Shown here piece by piece: positions 46,101 through 52,801 of a DNA stretch of 52,801 nucleotides; the stretch's first letter is position 1; every line of letters starts with the position of its first letter. Below the pieces are notes generated by a model. The model searched no databases. It saw only the letters and a list, made by a program, of their open reading frames with translations, and was not told the origin of the DNA. The DNA lies in contig PLMC01000116.1 in assembly GCA_003141495.1 (NCBI GenBank), forward strand, positions 22,145 through 74,945. Direction: 5' to 3'. Source of the DNA: Bacteroidales bacterium. Lineage in GTDB: Bacteria; Bacteroidota; Bacteroidia; Bacteroidales; VadinHA17. The position numbers and the translations under genes are program-made.

Positions 46101-46275
46101 TAATTTCAGCATTTGCACCGGCATAAGAAGTCTGAACATTGATAGTCGGGGGGTCAATAGCAGGATATAAACGTACTCCTAAAAAATTGTATCCTACCAC
46201 ACCAAACAACACAATTATAAGGCTCATTACGATTGACGCTACCGGCCTTTTGACTGCAAAATCGGATAATGTCAT
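43180..46275 (-). CDS. RND-family (HAE1/AcrB-like) efflux pump
   Basis: A 1031-residue inner membrane proton-driven transporter. The N-terminus (FAVKRPVASIVMSLIIVLFG) is typical. The VVDDGIVVTENIF segment in the fourth helix contains the paired Asp residues for proton relay. The duplicated layout, with periplasmic porter domains between helices 1-2 and 7-8, is complete, and the C-terminus ends after the last helix. A Gly-rich run (TGGGGGGASS) lies in the second periplasmic domain. It overlaps the adaptor gene by 4 bases. Substrates are unknown; drug or lipid export is likely. Confidence 0.95.
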   Translation of the reverse strand: MTLSDFAVKRPVASIVMSLIIVLFGVVGYNFLGVRLYPAIDPPTINVQTSYAGANAEIMESQITEPLEKAINGIEGVKSISSSSTVGSSNITVEFNVGADLERAANDVRDKTAQAARSLPQDIDAPPIVSKADANSDPILTLAVQSLTLTSTELSDYAENVLQEKLQTIPGVSSVVLFGQKRPAMRLWLNPDKMAAFNITAQDVFSSLNNENIDLPGGKIRGNGTELLVKTHGLLVSEDDFNNLIIRQSNDQIIKLSDIGNAILGPENEETAVELNGAEGIMLAVIPLPGANTIDIADEFYKRFDDIQKNLPSGLTLYVGYDRSKFVRQSVKDVTETLIVAIMLVVIIIFLFFRDWVIALRPLIDIPVSLVGSFFIMYIFGFSINVLTLLAIVLATGLVVDDGIVVTENIFKKRELGMDKWTAALHGTREIFFAVISTSLTLAVVFIPVIFLSGFTGRLFREFGIVLAGAVLISAFVSLTLTPVLNIRLGGSRIGHSKFYNVTEPFYAGLDKGYRRLLSYVIKHKWIPITIPFVCLLMILIFSKLLKSELAPLEDHSVLRASITLPEGADFDYTNSLVDRISQQMLDSIPETRLTFARTGGGGGGASSTNLGSINLFLTEPNQRKVTQQQVYDKLIRVYRRYSEARIIPNQEQTIATSMGSGSQLPVQFVIQNLDFKKIQDVLPKFLDAARKDSIFSNVDVNLKFNKPEINLTVDRLKATNLGVNESDISSTLQLALSGRRYDYFLRNGKQYQIIGQVERAERSQPGDITALYVRSKAGRLIQLDNLVKTEESSSPPTLFHFNRYKSATVSASLAPGRTLGEGIAEMHKIEAKLLDTSFHTDLYGSSRDFAESSSNISFALLFALVLIYLILAAQFESFRDPFIIMITVPLALAGALLSLWVFKQTLNIFSEIGMIMLVGIVTKNGILIVEFANQKRKAGLGIGEAAFEAAASRLRPILMTSLATMFGALPIALALGAGAQSRVPLGIVVVGGLLFALILTLFVIPVMYILMADKKLQHVIETPKNNETEQ

Positions 46276-47345
46276 AATGGGTTACTTTTAACTTTTGAAA
46301 AATTAAGGACAGCATTCGGTTTAAGAAAAAGTATTCCGGTTGTAACTACTGTGTCGCCTGGGTTTATACCACTTAATATCTGTACAGATGATGCATTCCG
46401 TATACCAGTTGTTATTGTAACAAAGCTGGCCCTTCCTTTTTTTGCTACTATCAGTTGCTTTGTCCTAGCTTGTGGGATTACAGCTTCAGTAGGAACCATC
46501 AATGCATTTTTGTTCTCACTTAATCTTAAATCAACATCTGCAAATTCACCGGGTGTAAGCGATGAAACATCGCTCTGAACTATCGCCCGTAAAGTTAAGT
46601 TACGGGTATCTGATTCGATACCCTGTTCAGTTGCCATTACTGTTGCATCATATTTCTTGTCGTCACCTCGGACAGAGAATTGAACTTTAAAGCCTGGCTT
46701 TATCATACTGCTATATTTTCCCGGAACACTGAAATCCAGCTTCAAATGTCTTAAATCGCGTATTGTTGCCAAGGCAGTTGAAGTTGTAACCTGTGCGCCT
46801 ATGCTTATATTTCTTAACCCGATGGTTCCATCAAAAGGAGCCCTGACTTCCGTTTTATTTATCTGCACCTTCAACACTTCAATGTCAGCCTTGATAGAGT
46901 TTATCTGTAAAATTGTCTGGTCAAGGTCCAATTGACTTATTCCATTAACTTTCATTAATTCGCTTTGCCGGTTCTCAGTTTGCTGTTCCAGTTGCAGCTG
47001 TGCCTGTGATTTTTTAAGCTGCGCCTGTAAATCCCCATCAAAAAGTTTTACAAGTAAGGTTCCTTTTTTTGTAAACCCTCCTTCAGTTATATTAATTTCA
47101 ACTACGCGTCCCGGAACTTCAGGCATTAAAACAGTTTCTTCGAAAGGCTTCAATGTTCCGGAAATAGCAATAGTCTGGTCCAATACTGTCGGACTTACAA
47201 TAATTCCTTCAACTTTGAGACCAACAGATTGCCTGTTAGCTGTTTTATTATCAGACACTCCAGAATGGCAGGAACACAAAATCCCGGGAAATGCAATTAT
47301 TATAAACGAGTTAAAAATTCTTTTCTTTAACATAAAATGTGTCAT
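46272..47345 (-). CDS. RND periplasmic adaptor (membrane fusion) lipoprotein
   Basis: A 357-residue adaptor of the HlyD/AcrA type. The N-terminus is a lipoprotein signal ending in a LCSC lipobox, so it should be anchored by lipid to the inner membrane. It has a split barrel-sandwich/lipoyl domain (PEVPGRVVEINITEGGFTKKG and VRAPFDGTIGLRNI-type halves, with TEVRAPFDGTIG), a short helical hairpin between them and a C-terminal beta-barrel. The second Met (47333) is an equally good start. First gene of the efflux operon. Confidence 0.92.
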   Translation of the reverse strand: MTHFMLKKRIFNSFIIIAFPGILCSCHSGVSDNKTANRQSVGLKVEGIIVSPTVLDQTIAISGTLKPFEETVLMPEVPGRVVEINITEGGFTKKGTLLVKLFDGDLQAQLKKSQAQLQLEQQTENRQSELMKVNGISQLDLDQTILQINSIKADIEVLKVQINKTEVRAPFDGTIGLRNISIGAQVTTSTALATIRDLRHLKLDFSVPGKYSSMIKPGFKVQFSVRGDDKKYDATVMATEQGIESDTRNLTLRAIVQSDVSSLTPGEFADVDLRLSENKNALMVPTEAVIPQARTKQLIVAKKGRASFVTITTGIRNASSVQILSGINPGDTVVTTGILFLKPNAVLNFSKVKSNPL

Positions 47346-47441
47346 AGTTTAAGGCATGAAGTTTTCCTAAAAATTATAGCGCCAGATAGACTTGTAAATA
47401 GTATTACCAAATCTTATCTATTTCAAAAGTTAATAAACTGA

Positions 47442-47449
47442 CAAATGTA
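47442..47449 (-). promoter_or_regulatory. Candidate -7 box for the efflux operon
   Basis: TACATTTG on the reverse strand matches TAnnTTTG, about 97 bases before the adaptor start. No TTG lies 19-21 bases upstream of it, so support is weak. Confidence 0.3.
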
Positions 47450-47598
47450 GATGTTTTATTGTTGTCCTAAATAATGTGATTTATGAATAATATGTTAAAT
47501 TTCCATAAATAATTGATTGTTTCTATTTATTAGCGCAAGAATTATTCTGTAAGATAATTAATAAAAAGAGGTTATTTTTACACTCAAATTTGATGATT

Positions 47599-48066
47599 AT
47601 GATTCAGCGTATACAGTCCATATATTTTTCTCTTATGATCCTTTTATCATTAGTACTTATAAGCGGGAGTTTCATTAATTTTTCAGATAGTACAGGAGCC
47701 GCAATAAAAGTTACGTTAAATGGGATAGTTCGTGATAGGATAGGACAAAATCCGGAAATGATTGACAAGTTGTTACCATTATCTGTTTTAATTATTCTGA
47801 TTCCTGCAATCTCACTAATCACAATTTTTATTTTTAAAAATCGGAAACTTCAATTGTGGTTCTCATTATTCATAGTGATACTTGCAGTGGTGTTCCTGAT
47901 TGCTTCAATTTATGTTTCGTTCAGAATTGTTTCAAAGTTTGACGCAAGATTAATTCCAGGATTTAAGATGATCTTGCCCCTGGCAATCTTAATCTTTTCA
48001 ATTTTAGCTTCCAGGGGAATCAAAAAGGATGACCAGCTGGTGAAATCGTACGACAGGTTGAGATAG
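47599..48066 (+). CDS. DUF4293 family membrane protein
   Basis: A small protein of about 155 residues with four hydrophobic segments (about 4-24, 60-78, 86-108 and 121-138). The opening MIQRIQSIYF and the tail ASRGIKKDDQLVKSYDRLR are marks of DUF4293, a family of unknown function that is, to my knowledge, found in Bacteroidota. In-frame starts at 47590 and 47593 are possible; I chose 47599 because it gives the usual MIQRIQ start. It lies divergently from the efflux operon. Confidence 0.85.
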   Translation: MIQRIQSIYFSLMILLSLVLISGSFINFSDSTGAAIKVTLNGIVRDRIGQNPEMIDKLLPLSVLIILIPAISLITIFIFKNRKLQLWFSLFIVILAVVFLIASIYVSFRIVSKFDARLIPGFKMILPLAILIFSILASRGIKKDDQLVKSYDRLR

Positions 48067-48083
48067 GATTATATTAAGGTTCT

Positions 48084-48100
48084 CACAAAGGTTCACAAAG
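48084..48100 (-). repeat. CTTTGTG intergenic repeat, second site
   Basis: On the reverse strand, CTTTGTG occurs twice with starts 10 bases apart (48100-48094, 48090-48084). It sits in the 88-base gap between the convergent DUF4293 and pyrI genes and resembles the four-unit copy at 3888-3923. Confidence 0.55.
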
Positions 48101-48154
48101 TATTTTTTAAACGCCACCACATATATATCTAAAATCGTAGTAAGAGGTACAAAA

Positions 48155-48613
48155 TCAGATTATCTGCATGTTCTCCTGGGTGGTGATTTTTTCGCAATAA
48201 TGGCATTTCAATGATACATTCTTCTTTGATACCACTTTGAATCTTGTTGTTACTGATTCAAAGTTAGTTATACATTTCGGATTCATGCATTTAGCAATTC
48301 CAACTATATTATCCGGGACAACAACAACTTTTTTCTCAACAACTTCATAATCTTTAATTATATTTAATTTGGCATCTGGTGCAACAAGAGCAATCCTGTT
48401 TATATCTTCATCTTCGAAAAAAACGCCGGATATCTTAATAATCGCTTTTCTACCAAGCTTTTTACTTTCAAGGTTAGTTCCGAAAGTTATCTGGTTATCA
48501 ATACGGTCAAGACCCAATATTTGTATTACTTTAAAAAGATTACGGGCCGGGACATGGTCAATAACTGTTCCATCCTGGATGGCGCTGACGCTCATTTGTT
48601 TTGTTTCCTTCAT
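48155..48613 (-). CDS. pyrI: Aspartate carbamoyltransferase regulatory chain
   Basis: A 152-residue regulatory subunit that binds CTP and ATP and bridges catalytic trimers. The N-terminal nucleotide domain has [11 protein letters not shown], and the C-terminal zinc domain has Cys109, Cys114, Cys137 and Cys140 in the standard pattern. Its start overlaps the pyrB stop by 4 bases, so the chains are probably made together. It is presumably part of allosteric control of pyrimidine synthesis. Confidence 0.96.
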   Translation of the reverse strand: MKETKQMSVSAIQDGTVIDHVPARNLFKVIQILGLDRIDNQITFGTNLESKKLGRKAIIKISGVFFEDEDINRIALVAPDAKLNIIKDYEVVEKKVVVVPDNIVGIAKCMNPKCITNFESVTTRFKVVSKKNVSLKCHYCEKITTQENMQII

Positions 48614-49536
48614 AGTTCTGTCCTTTCTTTAATAATTCCTAAAAGAGAACATAAAATAGCCTGACGAGTGTAGACCCCATTAAGAGCCTGTTCAAAATAA
48701 TAGGCCTTCGGATTATTGTCCACATCGGTGTGTATCTCATTTACGCGCGGCAGCGGATGCAGAATCCTCATGTTAGGCTTGGTGTTTTTAAGCATAGAAT
48801 TTCTCAGAACATAAACATTTTTTACCTTCTCATATTCTATGGGATCAGAGAATCTCTCCTTTTGGACCCTTGTCATATATATAATATCGGCTTTTGAAAT
48901 TATATCAGTAAAATCGTTATGCTCATAGTATTTGAGGCCAAGGTTTTCAAGATACAGCTTAAATTCGTCAGGCATTTTAAGTTCTTCAGGAGCGATAAAA
49001 TTGAAGGTTGTATTCCATCTCGACATAGCCATCATAAGAGAATGGACTGTCCTGCCGTATTTAAGGTCACCAACCATAAAGATATTCAGATTATCGAGAG
49101 TTCCCTGTGTTTTTCTGATTGAATAGAGATCAAGTAAGGTCTGCGTGGGGTGCTGATTTGCACCGTCTCCTGCATTAATAACAGGCACAGTGGAGATCTC
49201 GCTTGCATATCTGGCGCTTCCCTCAATGGGATGCCTCATTACAATCAGATCACAGTATTTGTCAACCATCCGGATTGTATCATTTAATGTTTCTCCTTTT
49301 GAAACGCTCGAGCTGGAAGAATCAGAAAATCCGATAATTTTACCTCCCAGCCTGCTGATCGCACTTTCAAAACTTAACCTTGTCCGGGTAGAAGGCTCAA
49401 AAAATAGCGTTGCTATAACTTTTCCTTCAAGTAACTTTTTAGTAGGTTCTCTTTCGAATTCTTCAGTCAGATCGAGTATCCTCAGGATCTCTTCTGTTGA
49501 AAAATCATCTATTGATACTAAGCTTCTGTTTTTCAT
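48610..49536 (-). CDS. pyrB: Aspartate carbamoyltransferase catalytic chain
   Basis: A 308-residue enzyme that condenses carbamoyl phosphate and aspartate, the committed step in pyrimidine synthesis. [15 protein letters not shown] holds the carbamoyl-phosphate-binding STRTR (49-53), SVSKGET gives the loop Ser/Lys from the neighbouring subunit, and HPTQTLLD and HPLPRVNEI are the remaining active-site motifs. Length is normal. It forms an operon with pyrI downstream. Confidence 0.97.
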   Translation of the reverse strand: MKNRSLVSIDDFSTEEILRILDLTEEFEREPTKKLLEGKVIATLFFEPSTRTRLSFESAISRLGGKIIGFSDSSSSSVSKGETLNDTIRMVDKYCDLIVMRHPIEGSARYASEISTVPVINAGDGANQHPTQTLLDLYSIRKTQGTLDNLNIFMVGDLKYGRTVHSLMMAMSRWNTTFNFIAPEELKMPDEFKLYLENLGLKYYEHNDFTDIISKADIIYMTRVQKERFSDPIEYEKVKNVYVLRNSMLKNTKPNMRILHPLPRVNEIHTDVDNNPKAYYFEQALNGVYTRQAILCSLLGIIKERTEL

Positions 49537-49574
49537 TAAGATGGCACATTAAATGCACATGATTAATCCGGTAT

Positions 49575-49582
49575 CAAAATTA
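49575..49582 (-). promoter_or_regulatory. Candidate -7 box for pyrBI
   Basis: TAATTTTG on the reverse strand matches TAnnTTTG, 38 bases before pyrB. No TTG lies 19-21 bases upstream of it. Confidence 0.35.
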
Positions 49583-49648
49583 GTCAAGATTTGTTTCAAC
49601 TTCATTTAATGTTGATAATTAATTAAAAAATTTAACCAGCGTATTACC

Positions 49649-50260
49649 TTAGCGTGTTTCAATATATCTATAGTTCAGACCGTCAATCCGTGAAAGACGA
49701 TTAAGAACTTTTTCTTTCACCGATACTCTGAAATTTAGTAAGATATGGCACTCAATATCAAATGATTGTTCTGATTGTCCAATGTTTTCTTCCTTCAGTA
49801 TTTTCATAACATCATTCATGGAAATATATGGATAAGTGATTTTATAGTATTCATTTACTGTCTTTTCTGTCAGTTCTGCATTTCTTAATGCGGATTCTGC
49901 AGCAGATCTGTAGGCATTTATTAATCCACTTACTCCCAGTAATGTGCCTCCAAAATACCTGCTAACTACTATAATGATATTTGTCAACCCAAATGAATTT
50001 ATCTGACCAAGAATTGGCCTCCCTGCCGTGCCTGAAGGTTCTCCGTCATCATTCACCCGCCATATAATTCTTTCGTGTCCAATTATATAGGCGTAACAAT
50101 GATGCCTTGCCTCATGATGTTCCTTCCTGATTTTATCAATGATCGGTTTTATTTCTTCCTGACTTGAGATCGGAACGGCGAAAGAAACAAATCGGCTCCC
50201 TTTTTCTTTAAAAATACCCTGAGAGGTTGATGCTATTGTTTTGTAAATATCAGAATTCAT
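49649..50260 (-). CDS. YigZ/IMPACT family protein
   Basis: A 203-residue protein of the YigZ/IMPACT (UPF0029) family. The N-terminal domain has KGSRFVSFAVP, HHCYAYI and the signature DDGEPSGTAGRPIL, followed by VVSRYFGGTLLG. The C-terminal domain is the smaller DUF1949-type fold. The eukaryotic relative IMPACT modulates translation stress signalling; the bacterial role is not settled. It stands alone on the reverse strand. Confidence 0.92.
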   Translation of the reverse strand: MNSDIYKTIASTSQGIFKEKGSRFVSFAVPISSQEEIKPIIDKIRKEHHEARHHCYAYIIGHERIIWRVNDDGEPSGTAGRPILGQINSFGLTNIIIVVSRYFGGTLLGVSGLINAYRSAAESALRNAELTEKTVNEYYKITYPYISMNDVMKILKEENIGQSEQSFDIECHILLNFRVSVKEKVLNRLSRIDGLNYRYIETR

Positions 50261-50389
50261 TGCCGAAAATTAATACTTTTACCTGGATTCAATAATCTTA
50301 TTTACTGAACATTTCTTACTATATCAGTTATTTTTCACCTGAATTCGCCCAATTGGTTAATGAATTTTGCCTTTAAGTGCAAAGAAATT

Positions 50390-50458
50390 CCCTGCTGATT
50401 TCGCTGATCTTCGCAAATCTGATTGATATATCTGCGAAAATCTGCCTGATCAGCGGGG
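50390..50458. repeat. Large imperfect palindromic intergenic element
   Basis: CCCTGCTGAT (50390-50399) pairs with ATCAGCGGGG (50449-50458), one mismatch. Inside it TTCGCAAAT pairs with ATCTGCGAA with one mismatch. The whole is a 69-base element built of CTGAT/TCGC-like words. Similar ATCTGCG-rich palindromes are, from memory, dispersed in some Bacteroidota genomes. It lies between yigZ and the GroES-like gene. Confidence 0.65.
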
Positions 50459-50476
50459 AAAAGAATAAAAAAATAA

Positions 50477-50484
50477 TACTTTTG
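50477..50484 (+). promoter_or_regulatory. Candidate -7 box for the GroES-like gene
   Basis: TACTTTTG matches TAnnTTTG and ends 19 bases before the ATG at 50504. No TTG is found at the -33 position. Confidence 0.4.
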
Positions 50485-50503
50485 TCTGGAATTGAAGTCA
50501 TAT

Positions 50504-50887
50504 ATGAGTGTATTATTAGATGAAAAGGATCTGCATAAACTGATTGTAATTGGCGACAGAATTCTTATTAAACCCAGGATTCCTCAGGCAATGACGAAAA
50601 GTGGATTGCTTCTTCCGCCAGGTGTAAATGAAAATGAAAAGGTTCAGATAGGCTTCGTAGTTAAAGTTGGTCCGGGATACCCCATACCTTCAGTAAATGA
50701 TGTTGATGAACCATGGAAAAACAGGTCTGATGAACCAAAATATGTTCCACTTCAACCAAAAGAAGGAGATCAGGCTGTATATCTTCAGAATAGTGCAATA
50801 GAGATAGAATTCAACAAGGAAAAATATATAGTTGTACCACATTCAGCGATATTACTTCTCCTGAGGGATGACGGACTTTTTGAATAA
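50504..50887 (+). CDS. GroES-like (Cpn10 family) protein
   Basis: A 127-residue protein with the Cpn10 beta-barrel. IGDRILIKPR opens it, TKSGLLLPPG is the mobile-loop region, GFVVKVGPGYP closes the first half, and a C-terminal stretch ends IVVPHSAILLLL. It is about 30 residues longer than GroES because of an insertion after VGPG (about residues 59-85). No groEL is adjacent, so it is probably not the main co-chaperonin. I chose the ATG at 50504; upstream in-frame TTG adds nothing conserved. It is followed at 11 bases by a response regulator. Confidence 0.8.
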   Translation: MSVLLDEKDLHKLIVIGDRILIKPRIPQAMTKSGLLLPPGVNENEKVQIGFVVKVGPGYPIPSVNDVDEPWKNRSDEPKYVPLQPKEGDQAVYLQNSAIEIEFNKEKYIVVPHSAILLLLRDDGLFE

Positions 50888-50898
50888 TATTATTATAT

Positions 50899-51285
50899 AT
50901 GAAAAATGAGTTTTTAAAAGGAAAGAAAATTTTAATAGTCGAAGACGACCTGTCAAGCAGATTATATCTTAATAAAATACTTGAAAAGGCTGGAGTGATT
51001 ATATTGAATGCCGGCGATGGACAGGAGGCAGTGAATGTTGCATTAAATACTCCTGACTTGGACCTTATTTTGATGGACATTCAACTTCCGGTCATGGATG
51101 GTTACTCAGCTTTGAGTAAAATCAAGGAGGTCAGAAAGGATATTATCATTATTGCTCAGACAGCTTATGGTCTTTTAGGAGATAAAGAAAAAATACTTAA
51201 TTCGGGTTTTAACGATTACATTATTAAACCTATTCTCTCACAAAACCTTATAGATAAGTTAATTACAAATCTTAGTCAGAAATAG
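50899..51285 (+). CDS. Single-domain response regulator (CheY-like receiver)
   Basis: A 128-residue receiver domain without an output domain. Acidic residues in EDD (15-17), the phospho-accepting Asp60 (LILMDIQLPVMDG), Thr88 and Lys110 (IIKPI) are all present. It can therefore be phosphorylated by a histidine kinase encoded elsewhere, as none is in the window. It probably shares a transcript with the GroES-like gene 11 bases before it. Partner and output are unknown. Confidence 0.93.
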   Translation: MKNEFLKGKKILIVEDDLSSRLYLNKILEKAGVIILNAGDGQEAVNVALNTPDLDLILMDIQLPVMDGYSALSKIKEVRKDIIIIAQTAYGLLGDKEKILNSGFNDYIIKPILSQNLIDKLITNLSQK

Positions 51286-51313
51286 TCACACAAAAGGGTA
51301 ATTATAGTTCATA

Positions 51314-52489
51314 TTATTCAGGGTAAATTGCCAATTTCTGGAATTCTTTTCTGAACACTTCAATTTCGTACCCCCATCTTTCCTTCTCAACGCTGATATT
51401 TTTCCTGGAAATTAAGCATTCCCTCATGCCCGAATCGCCCGAGAGAATATCAAATGGCATAAGGTTGTATTCATATTCATATGGTGGCATCTTGAATTTA
51501 AGAGAATCACGCAAGGATGTTTCAATTATTGCATCGAAGATTTCCAAAGCGGTACCCACAGGCTTAAAACGATCTATGTCAGTAATATGTATCTGCAGAC
51601 CATAGCAAAGCTCTCCGTTGAATTTGTGGAATGTTGGAATGAAATCATGAGTTCTGAACACACATCCTTCAATATGCCTGTTTCCAAGATTCTTTTTTAG
51701 TTTTTCATGATCAATAAAAGGGGCACCAAATAGCTCAAATGGAATAGTTGTACCCCTTCCTTCAGAAAGATTAAGCGCTTCAAGAAGTACTGTACCGGGA
51801 TAAACTAGAGCAGTCTGAACCGTCGGAATATTTGGCGACGGCAAGACCCACGGCAGGCCAGTGTCACTGAATAGAAAAGATCTCCTCCAGTTTTTCATCC
51901 TGACAACATTCAGGTCGCAATCCCGGTAATATTTCTCTTTGATCCACAGCGCCATTTCACCTATTGTCATTCGATGGCATAAGGGTATTGAGGCGCCTCC
52001 TACAAATGTAAAATATTCCTTTTTCAGAACCGGACCATCAAAAGGGAGTCTTCCAATAGGGTTTGGCCTGTCAAGTATCCACACGGGAACAGATGCTTCT
52101 GCACATGCCTCCATGCATAACTTAACCGTCCATATATATGTATACATCCGGGCTCCAACATCCTGCAGATCAATTAATAAAACATCAATCCCATTCAGCA
52201 TTTCAGGAGTCGGTTTACGATGCTTCCCATAAAGACTGTAAAGAGGAATATTAAATACAGGATGTTTATGGCTTTGCCACTCAATCATGTTATCCTGCGT
52301 CTGACCATGAATGCCATGCTGTGGTCCGAAAAGAGCAGATAATTTGCAGTTTTTCATCTGATAAAAGATATCAGTAATATGATAGAAATCTTTTGTTATG
52401 CTAGCAGCATGACATAAGATCCCAATTCGCTTTCCTCTTAGCTTAGCAGGAAATTCATTTAAAATAGAATCCAGTCCCGTTATTACCAT
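51314..52489 (-). CDS. DUF1343 / NamZ-family protein (putative exo-beta-N-acetylmuramidase)
   Basis: A 391-residue protein of the DUF1343 family, in which NamZ removes terminal N-acetylmuramic acid from peptidoglycan fragments. FGPQHGIHGQTQDNM, SLYGKHRKPTPEML, DLQDVGARMYTYIWT and RPNPIGR are family motifs. The start gives MVITGLDSIL with no signal peptide, and no in-frame ATG is seen in the bases just upstream, so it may be cytoplasmic. Many homologues are exported. It stands alone on the reverse strand. Confidence 0.85.
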   Translation of the reverse strand: MVITGLDSILNEFPAKLRGKRIGILCHAASITKDFYHITDIFYQMKNCKLSALFGPQHGIHGQTQDNMIEWQSHKHPVFNIPLYSLYGKHRKPTPEMLNGIDVLLIDLQDVGARMYTYIWTVKLCMEACAEASVPVWILDRPNPIGRLPFDGPVLKKEYFTFVGGASIPLCHRMTIGEMALWIKEKYYRDCDLNVVRMKNWRRSFLFSDTGLPWVLPSPNIPTVQTALVYPGTVLLEALNLSEGRGTTIPFELFGAPFIDHEKLKKNLGNRHIEGCVFRTHDFIPTFHKFNGELCYGLQIHITDIDRFKPVGTALEIFDAIIETSLRDSLKFKMPPYEYEYNLMPFDILSGDSGMRECLISRKNISVEKERWGYEIEVFRKEFQKLAIYPE

Positions 52490-52506
52490 CTGCGAGTATT
52501 TGTGAA

Positions 52507-52538
52507 CAAATATATACTTATCAGAACTAAATGATCAA
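52507..52538 (-). promoter_or_regulatory. Bacteroidota-type promoter for the DUF1343 gene
   Basis: On the reverse strand, TTG (52538-52536), a 21-base spacer and TATATTTG (52514-52507) fit the consensus. It ends 17 bases before the ATG. Confidence 0.5.
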
Positions 52539-52577
52539 TAACATATATCATTATAATTAAAAATGATTATTCTTTTA

Positions 52578-52585
52578 TAAGTTTG
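52578..52585 (+). promoter_or_regulatory. Candidate -7 box for the 5'-nucleotidase-like gene
   Basis: TAAGTTTG matches TAnnTTTG and lies 21 bases before the ATG at 52607. No clear -33 box. Confidence 0.4.
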
Positions 52586-52606
52586 GCATCGGAAATATTT
52601 AAAAAA

Positions 52607-52801
52607 ATGAGGAAAAGATCGATTTTTTTTCTGACAATTAAATTACTCTTCTTAGTACTTCTGGTTTCGTGTTCAGGGAAAGGAAAAAAGAGTATAAGCA
52701 TATTTGAGACAACTGATGTGCATGGAGTTATTCTTCCTTATGATTTCATTGAAAAAGAGAAGCTGAACGCTTCCATGGCCTCATCATTTAACTATATTAA
52801 G
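52607..52801 (+). CDS. Lipoprotein metallophosphoesterase / 5'-nucleotidase, 3'-truncated by window edge
   Basis: Only the first 65 codons are in the window. The N-terminus is a lipoprotein signal peptide (basic start, hydrophobic core LFLVLLVSC with lipobox LVSC). It is followed after a short Lys-rich linker by IFETTDVHGVILPYDF, where DVHG is the first metal-binding motif of the 5'-nucleotidase/2',3'-cyclic phosphodiesterase family. It should be an exported lipoprotein that dephosphorylates nucleotides. The rest lies outside. Confidence 0.85.
   Translation, partial: MRKRSIFFLTIKLLFLVLLVSCSGKGKKSISIFETTDVHGVILPYDFIEKEKLNASMASSFNYIK

Noticed and set aside
51286-51313. Terminator between the convergent response regulator and DUF1343 genes
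   Set aside because: The 28-base gap has no inverted repeat or T-run.

Overview
The window is AT-rich and reads as Bacteroidota, probably a Bacteroidia lineage; I cannot place it more finely. The grounds are: several reverse-strand genes preceded by the Bacteroidota promoter pattern (TTG or TTTG, 19-21 nt, TAnnTTTG); a DUF4293 protein; adjacent pyrB and pyrI; few recognisable Shine-Dalgarno sequences; and Bacteroidota-type surface-glycan genes. No tRNA, rRNA, CRISPR array or insertion sequence was seen, and no gene-free gap exceeds 300 bases.

Positions 1-39.7 kb hold one long forward-strand O-antigen or exopolysaccharide locus whose left end lies outside the window. It contains several nucleotide-sugar cassettes. 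(1) A WbpM-like UDP-GlcNAc 4,6-dehydratase (left-truncated), which pairs with a WbpV-like reductase and a WbpL-like initiating transferase at 26.7-28.6 kb, suggesting UDP-D-QuiNAc and a QuiNAc-type first sugar. (2) gmd and fcl for GDP-L-fucose, preceded by an unusual nucleotidyltransferase/GHMP-like fusion. (3) A compact CDP-sugar cassette at 5.2-11.8 kb: rfbF, rfbG, rfbH (E1), an E3-like reductase, an SDR and a YerE-like TPP enzyme. This predicts a branched 3,6-dideoxyhexose of the yersiniose type. (4) FnlA/WbvB, WbvR and FnlC/WbvD-like enzymes for a UDP-L-6-deoxy-HexNAc at 19.9-22.9 kb. (5) FdtA/FdtB-like enzymes for a 3-amino-3,6-dideoxyhexose at 33.5-34.9 kb. (6) An oxidoreductase/aminotransferase pair for a 3-amino sugar at 36.2-38.4 kb. 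Between these lie about ten glycosyltransferases (one a GT10 fucosyltransferase), two Wzx-like flippases and three polymerase/ligase-type membrane proteins. One of those three is an 803-residue protein with two tandem jelly-roll-like modules in its periplasmic loop. The product should be a strongly deoxygenated, amino-sugar-rich glycan built on undecaprenyl phosphate, flipped, polymerised and probably ligated to a lipid anchor.

The locus ends at a strong bidirectional terminator (about 39.74 kb). On the reverse strand beyond it are a Wzz-like chain-length protein, a nucleoside phosphorylase, and a TolC/RND/adaptor efflux operon (41.9-47.3 kb). Then come a DUF4293 membrane protein, pyrB-pyrI, a YigZ/IMPACT protein, a GroES-like protein paired with a single-domain response regulator, a DUF1343 (NamZ-family) protein, and the start of a lipoprotein 5'-nucleotidase at the right edge.

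Several short repeats stand out. There are four perfect 7-bp units and a second repeat-rich stretch inside the GDP-fucose synthase gene, CTTTGTG-type intergenic repeats at two sites, and a large imperfect palindrome before the GroES-like gene. All functional calls come from reading the translated sequences and from knowledge of the families; no database search was run.
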